DNA of 64,000 nucleotides, taken from positions 4,159,501 through 4,223,500 of the forward strand of contig NZ_JAPEMB010000001.1 in assembly GCF_026343125.1 (NCBI RefSeq). Reading direction: 5' to 3'. Source of the DNA: Streptomyces sp. NBC_00094 (GTDB taxonomy: Bacteria > Actinomycetota > Actinomycetes > Streptomycetales > Streptomycetaceae). Positions 58,962 to 64,000 of the stretch are shown piece after piece. The notes beneath the pieces are model-generated. The model made no database searches, was not told the origin of the DNA, and was given only the letters and a program-made list of their open reading frames with translations. Every line of letters begins with the position of its first letter. The stretch's first letter is position 1. A program made the translations under genes and the position numbers.

Positions 58962-59798
58962 ATGGACGCGATCGACATCGATGACATGGTGTACGTCGCC
59001 ACGGGGGCCCGGCTGCGGCGGCTGACCGCGCCGGACGGGACGCACTGGTTCCCGGTCGTGGACGTGGCGAAGCGGCTGGGGTACGCGGGGACGCGGGAGG
59101 CGCTGCGGACGGTGGTGCTGCCCGAGGGGTGTCTGGCGGGAGCGGGGGAGCTCGCCGGGAGCGCCGCGATACTCGCCCTCGGCGGCGTCAGGGCCTCGGT
59201 GCGGATGGTGAACCTTCCGGGGCTCGTCCAGCTCGTGGGGGCGTGCCGGAGACCGGAGGCCGGGCCGTTCCGGGCGTGGGTCGCGGAGGTCGTGGCGGCG
59301 GTCCAGCGGGACGGCGGTTACGGGCTCGAACCCTCGCCGGTCCACCCCGGGTTCCTCCTGCCGCCGGACCTCGTCGACGTGCTCGTACGGCTGGAGGGCG
59401 AGTTCGACGAGCAGGCCGCCGTGTACGCCGCGTGCGAGGAGTACGCCGACCGTGCGGAGCTGCTCCGCGAGACGCGGGAGAACCTCGCAAGGGCCGCCGA
59501 CTCCCTTGCGCGTCTCTCCGTGCCCCGCCAGCGCTCCGGCGCCGCCGTCGTCGCCCTCACCCCGCAGCAGCTCGTGGAGTCCTGGGCCATCACCGGCGAC
59601 ACCCGGACCGTGGCCTCCTGCCTGGCGCCCGCACTCGTCCGGGGCGGGGTCCGCTACCGGCCCCAGGACGTCACCCGCCGCACCGGCCTGTCGGGCGACC
59701 GCGTCCGCGCCTGCGTCCGGATCCTTCTGGAACGCGGCTGCATGCGCGAGGTGGGTTCCCCGGATCCGGACGGCGCCAGGATCTACGTCCTGCCCTGA
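58962..59798 (+). CDS. BRO-N domain (phage antirepressor-like) protein
   Basis: 278 residues, ATG 58962, with GGAGGTGA seven bases upstream (a near-perfect ribosome site). The N-terminal 105 residues match the BRO-N domain: WFPVVDVAKRLGYAGTREALR, MVNLPGLVQLVGACRRPEA and FRAWVAEVVAAVQRDGGYGL. The middle has a short coiled coil (DEQAAVYAACEEYADRAELLRETRENLARAADSL region) and the C-terminal 75 residues resemble a winged helix (GVRYRPQDVTRRTGLSGDRV). BRO-N proteins are DNA-binding phage or viral proteins, but no other phage gene is near; chromosomal copies are common in Streptomyces. Confidence 0.85.
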   Translation: MDAIDIDDMVYVATGARLRRLTAPDGTHWFPVVDVAKRLGYAGTREALRTVVLPEGCLAGAGELAGSAAILALGGVRASVRMVNLPGLVQLVGACRRPEAGPFRAWVAEVVAAVQRDGGYGLEPSPVHPGFLLPPDLVDVLVRLEGEFDEQAAVYAACEEYADRAELLRETRENLARAADSLARLSVPRQRSGAAVVALTPQQLVESWAITGDTRTVASCLAPALVRGGVRYRPQDVTRRTGLSGDRVRACVRILLERGCMREVGSPDPDGARIYVLP

Positions 59799-59874
59799 TG
59801 CTTCCTGCCCAGGCCAGGGCACGAAGCGCCTGTGGCGGAGACTGGACACCACGGCGGGCGAGGGAGGCGTGGAC

Positions 59875-60753
59875 GTGGAGTGGCGGTGTCGGGGGCTCGG
59901 GTGGGCCGGTGGCGTGCCTGGGTTGCGGTGGCGTGGTGGGCGGGTGAGTGCCCTCGTCTACGGGCAGGAGCTGGGGTTTCGGGCCGTCGGGGTGCGGCGG
60001 TGTCCCGGGGCTCGGGGCAATGCCTGTCCCCTGGAGGCCGTCGTGTCCGGGCGGGCCACCGGGGGCCGGTGCGGTGAGTGTGCGCGGCTCGACCGGGCCC
60101 ACTCCGTCGCGGCGGACACCCTCCTCGACGACCCTCAGCCGTACCGCGTCTACCTGGCCTGGTTCGGGCCCGGGATGACCAAGGTCGGGATCACCGCGGA
60201 GGCCCGTGGCGAGGCACGGCTCCTGGAACAGGGAGCCGTGGCGTTCAGCTGGCTCGGCCGGGGGCCGCTGATGGCCGCGCGCCGGACCGAGGAGGTGCTG
60301 CGGCAGGCGCTCGGCGTGCCCGACCGGATCGCGTACGAGCGGAAGCGGGCCGTACGGCACGCCCTCCCGCCCGTCGAGGAGCGTGCCCGGGAGGTCGAGG
60401 AGCTGCACCGGCGCGCCCGGGAGGTCGGCGGGTGGACGGAGACCCTGGAGCCGCTGGAGTTCGCCCCGCGCGACCACGTCGGGGCCTTCCGGCTCGACGG
60501 GCTGCCGCCGCTCGACGGGACGGTCACCGAGCTCGTCGACGGCGGTGTCGTCACCGGGCGGCTGCTCGCCGCCGCCGGGCCCGACCTCCACCTGCTCGAC
60601 CCCGGTGGCCGCTGCCTCGCCCTCGACACCCGTCTCATGGGTGGATGGGCGCTTCAGGGAGTGCAGGGAGCGGGGGAGGGGGCCGTGTTCTCGGTGCCGG
60701 TGGCTCCGAGGGTCGTCGCGGAGGCCGAGGGTGCTCAAGGCGAGCTCTTCTGA
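59875..60753 (+). CDS. DUF2797 family protein
   Basis: 292 residues from GTG 59875, seven bases after GGGAGG; the GTG two codons earlier is possible. The conserved part is clear: YGQELGFRAVGVRRCPGARGNACPLEA and GGRCGECARLDRAHSVAADT (four Cys suggest a zinc ribbon), then PYRVYLAWFGPGMTKVGITAEARGEARLLEQGAVAF, which resembles a GIY-YIG-like core (VYLAWFGP...KVGIT). The C-terminal third is a variable beta-rich domain. The GIY-YIG-like fold hints at nucleic-acid processing, but no activity is established. Stand-alone rightward gene. Confidence 0.88.
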   Translation: MEWRCRGLGWAGGVPGLRWRGGRVSALVYGQELGFRAVGVRRCPGARGNACPLEAVVSGRATGGRCGECARLDRAHSVAADTLLDDPQPYRVYLAWFGPGMTKVGITAEARGEARLLEQGAVAFSWLGRGPLMAARRTEEVLRQALGVPDRIAYERKRAVRHALPPVEERAREVEELHRRAREVGGWTETLEPLEFAPRDHVGAFRLDGLPPLDGTVTELVDGGVVTGRLLAAAGPDLHLLDPGGRCLALDTRLMGGWALQGVQGAGEGAVFSVPVAPRVVAEAEGAQGELF

Positions 60754-60827
60754 CGCTTCGTAAAGTCTTGGATCCCTTTGGCCCGCTGCCGTGGACATCC
60801 CGGCCCGGCCCCCGCGAGGGTGATCAC

Positions 60828-61163
60828 ATGACCCCGAAACTGGTGGCGGGCCTCGAACCGCCCTACTACACCGCTGTCTTCACCTCCGTCCGCGCGGAAG
60901 CTCCCGAGGGCTACGCCGAGACCTCTTCCCGGATGCAGGAGATCGTCAAGGACATCCCCGGGTTCCTCGGCTACGAGACCGCCCGCACCCCCGGCGGCAT
61001 CGGCATCACCGTCGCCTACTTCCGCGACCTGGACTCCCTCGACGCCTGGCGTCTCGACACCGAGCACCAGGCCGCCAAGGCGCACGGGCGGAAGCACTGG
61101 TACCAGAGCTACAGCGTCCATATCGGCAAGGTCGAACGGAGCTACGGCTTTGAGCGAGAGTGA
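60828..61163 (+). CDS. Antibiotic biosynthesis monooxygenase (ABM) domain protein
   Basis: 111 residues, ATG 60828 after GCGAGGGTG. Single ABM ferredoxin-like fold: YYTAVFTSVRAEAPEGYAETSSRM, then IPGFLGYETARTPGGIGITVAYFRDLDSLDAWR and HQAAKAHGRKHWYQSYSVHIGKV. Despite the name, such proteins range from quinol monooxygenases to haem-degrading enzymes. Its stop lies 14 bp inside the next gene, so it forms a two-gene unit with the amidohydrolase. Confidence 0.9.
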   Translation: MTPKLVAGLEPPYYTAVFTSVRAEAPEGYAETSSRMQEIVKDIPGFLGYETARTPGGIGITVAYFRDLDSLDAWRLDTEHQAAKAHGRKHWYQSYSVHIGKVERSYGFERE

Positions 61164-62028
61164 CATCCCCGCGCTCGTCGACCGGCTCGGGATTCCCGGG
61201 CTCGTCGACGTGCACACACACTTCATGCCGCAGAACGTCCTCGACAAGGTCTGGGCCTACTTCGACTCCGCCGGCCCTCTGACCGGCCTGGAGTGGCCCA
61301 TCACCTACCGCGAGGAGGAGGACCACCGGCTCGCGATCCTGCGCGGGTTCGGGGCCGTCGCCTTCACCGCGATGCTCTATCCGCACAAGCCCGGCATGGC
61401 GACCTGGCTGAACGCCTGGGCCGCCGACTTCGCCGCCCGCACCCCCGACTGTCTGCACACCGCGACCTTCTTCCCCGAGCCGGGCGTCGACACGTACGTC
61501 CGCGAGGCGCTCGACGCCGGCGCCCGCGTCTTCAAGGTGCACCTCCAGGTCGGTGCGTTCGACCCCACGGACCCGCTGCTCGACACCGCGTGGGGAACCC
61601 TCGCCGACAGCGGTACGCCCGTCGTCGTCCACTGCGGCTCCGGACCCACCCCCGGGAAGTTCACCGGGCCCGGGCCCATGGAGCGGCTGCTGGCCCGCCA
61701 CCCCCGGCTGCGGGTGATCGTCGCGCACATGGGGATGCCCGAGTACAGCGACTTCCTCTCCATGGCCGAGCGGTACGAGGGCGTCCACCTGGACACCACC
61801 ATGGCCTTCACCGACTTCAGCGAGCGGCTCGCACCCTTCCCCACGGCGGAGTACGGGCGGCTCGCCGAGCTCGGCGACCGGATCCTCCTCGGCTCCGACT
61901 TCCCGAACATTCCCTATCCGTACGCCCATCAGCTCCACGCTCTCGAACGCCTCGGGCTCGGGGATGCCTGGCTGCGTCGGGTCCTGTACGAGAACGGGGC
62001 CGCGATGTTTCACGTGAAACACCCCTGA
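61150..62028 (+). CDS. Amidohydrolase-family (amidohydrolase 2) metal enzyme
   Basis: 292 residues from TTG 61150, nine bases after GGAG, overlapping the ABM gene by 14 bp. TIM-barrel amidohydrolase: GLVDVHTHFMPQ (two metal His), KVHLQVGAFDPTD (Lys/His strand), VVVHCGSGP, IVAHMGMPE, and LLGSDFPNIPYPY with the catalytic Asp. The group includes decarboxylases and hydrolases of aromatic or lactone substrates; the substrate is unknown, but pairing with an ABM protein suggests a small catabolic step. A perfect parS sits over the last codons, encoding MFHVKH. Confidence 0.9.
   Translation: MSESDIPALVDRLGIPGLVDVHTHFMPQNVLDKVWAYFDSAGPLTGLEWPITYREEEDHRLAILRGFGAVAFTAMLYPHKPGMATWLNAWAADFAARTPDCLHTATFFPEPGVDTYVREALDAGARVFKVHLQVGAFDPTDPLLDTAWGTLADSGTPVVVHCGSGPTPGKFTGPGPMERLLARHPRLRVIVAHMGMPEYSDFLSMAERYEGVHLDTTMAFTDFSERLAPFPTAEYGRLAELGDRILLGSDFPNIPYPYAHQLHALERLGLGDAWLRRVLYENGAAMFHVKHP
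62006..62021. other. Perfect parS ParB-binding site
   Basis: TGTTTCACGTGAAACA, an exact 16-bp match to the parS consensus, inside the 3' end of the amidohydrolase gene. Confidence 0.93.
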
Positions 62029-62034
62029 AGGTCT

Positions 62035-62056
62035 TTCTCAGGGAATTCACAGGAAA
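62035..62056 (+). promoter_or_regulatory. 11-bp direct repeat upstream of the response regulator
   Basis: TTCTCAGGGAA (62035-62045) and TTCACAGGAAA (62046-62056) are adjacent and 9/11 identical. Eleven-bp spacing is what OmpR/PhoB-family dimers recognise on one DNA face. The repeat lies 42 bp before the regulator start. Confidence 0.65.
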
Positions 62057-62097
62057 GGGAAAGAGGGCTCTCAGCGGCTGCGGAGAGCGTGGGTGCC

Positions 62098-62841
62098 ATG
62101 ACCGTCACCACACGCCGCCCCGGCACCCGCGCCGACATGCTCCGTGCCGACGGCACCGCCGTCCGCGTCCTCGTCGTCGACGACGAGGCCTCGCTCGCCG
62201 AGCTCCTCTCCATGGCCCTCCGGTACGAGGGCTGGCAGGTGCGGAGCGCCGGGGACGGCGCCGCCGCCCTCCGCTCCGTACGCGAGTTCCGGCCCGACGC
62301 CGTGATCCTCGACATCATGCTTCCCGACGTCGACGGGATCAGCCTGCTGGGCTCGATCCGGCGCGAGATCCCTGACGTTCCGGTGCTCTTCCTGACGGCG
62401 AAGGACGCCGTCGAGGACCGGATCGCCGGGCTCACCGCCGGTGGCGACGACTACGTCACCAAGCCTTTCAGCCTGGAGGAGGTCGTCGCCCGGCTGCGCG
62501 GCCTCATCCGTCGGTCCGGGGCGGCGCAGGCGCGCAGCGAGTCGCTGCTCGTGGTCGGCGACCTCACCCTCGACGAGGACAGTCACGAGGTCGTCCGTGG
62601 CGGGGACTCGATCCACCTCACCGCCACCGAGTTCGAGCTGCTGCGCTACCTCATGCGCAATCCGCGACGGGTGCTCAGCAAGGCGCAGATCCTCGACCGG
62701 GTCTGGTCGTACGACTTCGGCGGCCAGGCCAACGTCGTCGAGCTCTACATCTCCTACCTGCGCCGGAAGATCGACGCGGGCCGTTCCCCGATGATCCACA
62801 CCCGGCGCGGGGCCGGATACCTCATCAAGCCGGGGGAGTAA
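62098..62841 (+). CDS. OmpR-family response regulator
   Basis: 247 residues, ATG 62098. Receiver domain (about 22-140): VRVLVVDDEASLAELL (acidic pocket), phospho-acceptor Asp in AVILDIMLPD, VLFLTAKDAVEDR, and KPFSLEE with the conserved Lys. Winged-helix DNA-binding domain (about 155-245): LTATEFELLRYLMRN, VLSKAQILDRVW, VVELYISYLRRKI and HTRRGAGYLI. It is followed by the sensor kinase after five bases, so the two are a classical pair. Probably binds the tandem 11-bp repeat upstream of its own gene. Confidence 0.95.
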   Translation: MTVTTRRPGTRADMLRADGTAVRVLVVDDEASLAELLSMALRYEGWQVRSAGDGAAALRSVREFRPDAVILDIMLPDVDGISLLGSIRREIPDVPVLFLTAKDAVEDRIAGLTAGGDDYVTKPFSLEEVVARLRGLIRRSGAAQARSESLLVVGDLTLDEDSHEVVRGGDSIHLTATEFELLRYLMRNPRRVLSKAQILDRVWSYDFGGQANVVELYISYLRRKIDAGRSPMIHTRRGAGYLIKPGE

Positions 62842-62846
62842 CGCCC

Positions 62847-64000
62847 GTGCGTGGACGACGTCGGCGGCCGTGGTCGCTGCGCACCCGGCTCGTGGTCTCG
62901 GCGGTCGCGCTCATCGCGGTCGTCGCGGCCGTGATCGGGACGGTGACGACCATCGCGTTCCGTTCGTACCTGTACGACCAGGCCGACGAACAGCTCCACA
63001 ACGTCTCGGTACGGGCGTCGGGCCCGCCGGCCTCCATGGCCTCGCTGCCCGGCATGCCCGACCCGGGCCGGGTGCAGGACCCGCTCGCGTTCGTCCAGGG
63101 GCCGGGTGCCCCGATCGGCACCCTCGGCGCGGTCCTCGTGGACGGCGAGGTGACCACGGCCCGGTACTCCACGGAGGCCGAGTCGGAGAACGGCGAGGCG
63201 TACGGGCGGAACGTCCGGAACACGGCGCTCGACGAGGCCCAGCGGGCCGCGCTCGCCACCGTCCCGCGCGACCACGAGGCGCACACCGTCGAGCTGCCAG
63301 GCGGCCTCGGCTCCTACCGGGTCGAGTACGCCGAAGGGGTCCACGGCGAGTTCCTCACCGGCATCCCGCTCACCGAGGTCGAGGACGCCCTCTCCACCCT
63401 CGTCCTCGTCGAACTGAGCGTCACCGGCGCCGGGCTCGTCGCGGCCTCGATCGCCGGGACCGTGCTCGTCCGGGTGGCCCTGCGCCCGCTGCGGCGGGTC
63501 GCCGCCACCGCCGGGCAGGTGGCCAAGCTCCCGCTGCACAGCGGTGAGGTGGCGCTCCATCAGCGGGTCCCCGAGACGGAGGCCGATCCGCGTACCGAGG
63601 TCGGCCAGGTCGGCGCGGCCATCAACCGGATGCTCGACCACGTCCACTCGGCGCTCGACGCCCGCCAGCAGAGCGAGACCCGCGTCCGGCAGTTCGTCGC
63701 GGACGCCAGCCACGAGCTGCGCACCCCGCTGGCCTCGATCCGCGGGTACGCGGAGCTGACCCGGCGCGGCCGGGAGGAGTGCGGCCCCGACACCCGGCAC
63801 GCGCTGGGCCGGATCGAGTCCGAGGCGACCCGGATGACGGGCCTGGTGGAGGACCTCCTGCTGCTCGCCCGGCTCGACGCCGGGCGCCCGCTCTCGTACG
63901 AGCGCACCGAACTCGTCCCCCTCGTCGTGGACGCCGTGAGCGATGCCCGAGCGGCCGGACCCGAGCACCACTGGCGCCTCGAACTCCCCGAGGACGGAGG
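62847..64000 (+). CDS. Sensor histidine kinase (partial, runs off the window)
   Basis: At least 384 residues from GTG 62847, five bases after the regulator stop; the 3' end is outside the window. Arg-rich start, first membrane helix (LVVSAVALIAVVAAVIGTV), an extracytoplasmic domain of about 130 residues, a second helix (VELSVTGAGLVAASIAGTVL), a HAMP segment (LRPLRRVAATAGQV) and the dimerisation domain with FVADASHELRTPLASIRGY, where His is the phosphate acceptor. The ATP-binding domain starts at the window edge. The stimulus cannot be read from the sensor domain, which has no Cys or obvious metal motif. Confidence 0.93.
   Translation, partial: MRGRRRRPWSLRTRLVVSAVALIAVVAAVIGTVTTIAFRSYLYDQADEQLHNVSVRASGPPASMASLPGMPDPGRVQDPLAFVQGPGAPIGTLGAVLVDGEVTTARYSTEAESENGEAYGRNVRNTALDEAQRAALATVPRDHEAHTVELPGGLGSYRVEYAEGVHGEFLTGIPLTEVEDALSTLVLVELSVTGAGLVAASIAGTVLVRVALRPLRRVAATAGQVAKLPLHSGEVALHQRVPETEADPRTEVGQVGAAINRMLDHVHSALDARQQSETRVRQFVADASHELRTPLASIRGYAELTRRGREECGPDTRHALGRIESEATRMTGLVEDLLLLARLDAGRPLSYERTELVPLVVDAVSDARAAGPEHHWRLELPEDG

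Noticed and set aside
58962..59798. Prophage marker
   Set aside because: A BRO-N gene alone, flanked by conserved core genes, without integrase, capsid or lysis genes.

Overview
The window is high-GC actinobacterial DNA and reads as the core chromosome of a Streptomyces. Supporting signs are the strong third-position GC in every frame, GTG and TTG starts, LL-DAP-type biology, an SSI-family protease inhibitor, the sco/ecuC/dtpA copper locus and many RsbW-like ATP-binding proteins. One perfect and one near-perfect ParB site (parS) and a cluster of DnaA boxes suggest the region lies within reach of the replication origin. All calls were made by reading the sequence and its translations; no database search was run.

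Layout. 1-0.9 kb: 3' end of a dihydrolipoamide dehydrogenase gene and a rhomboid-like membrane protein. 1.1-4.6 kb: HAD phosphatase, serS and pheA, all leftward, with DnaA boxes between serS and pheA. 4.7-10.9 kb: a leftward copper-trafficking operon (membrane protein, YcnI, Sco, PCuAC chaperone, CopC-CopD fusion, Tat-exported DyP peroxidase). 11-22.8 kb: signalling and housekeeping genes (RsbW-like kinase, aminopeptidase P, SpoIIE phosphatase, primase-polymerase-like protein, SEC-C protein, GDPD, HtrA protease, MHYT sensor), several of which carry short tandem repeats at or next to their stop codons. 23-26.3 kb: tRNA-Ser and tRNA-Trp, a macrodomain protein and a small exported Asn/Gly-rich protein.

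26.5-31.4 kb: five overlapping genes (two acyl-CoA dehydrogenases, MaoC/DUF35 protein, MaoC protein, thiolase-like Ltp2) with the composition of the mycobacterial igr steroid side-chain operon, behind a perfect TCTGAC-N5-GTCAGA operator. 31.4-38.9 kb: a decayed DUF1906 gene, a SigE-type sigma factor, an acyl-CoA ligase behind two palindromes, a very long PAS/pseudokinase/receiver protein and an SSI-family inhibitor.

39.2-58.4 kb: an accessory island. It begins at tRNA-Arg(ACG) with the wreck of an AICE-type integrative element (RepSA-like and integrase tails fused in frame, plus an IS3 orfA fragment). A 17-bp direct repeat lies beside the tRNA and again at 58.35 kb. Inside are a cupin gene, a GlxA-type AraC regulator, a LuxR-HTH regulator, a divergent 55-residue exported peptide, and a non-ribosomal peptide cluster. 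That cluster has a haem-oxygenase-like diiron oxidase, a 2OG-Fe oxygenase, a DapF-fold protein with both catalytic cysteines changed to serine, a PLP aminotransferase, a C-A-T synthetase, a stand-alone thioesterase, an MFS exporter, an A(Ser)-T-C-A(Gly)-T synthetase and an MbtH protein. The simplest reading is a Ser-Gly-X tripeptide, where X is a tailored, probably N-oxygenated, non-protein amino acid. 58.4-64 kb: core genes again (PH domain, BRO-N, DUF2797, ABM, amidohydrolase carrying parS) and an OmpR-type two-component system whose kinase runs off the window.
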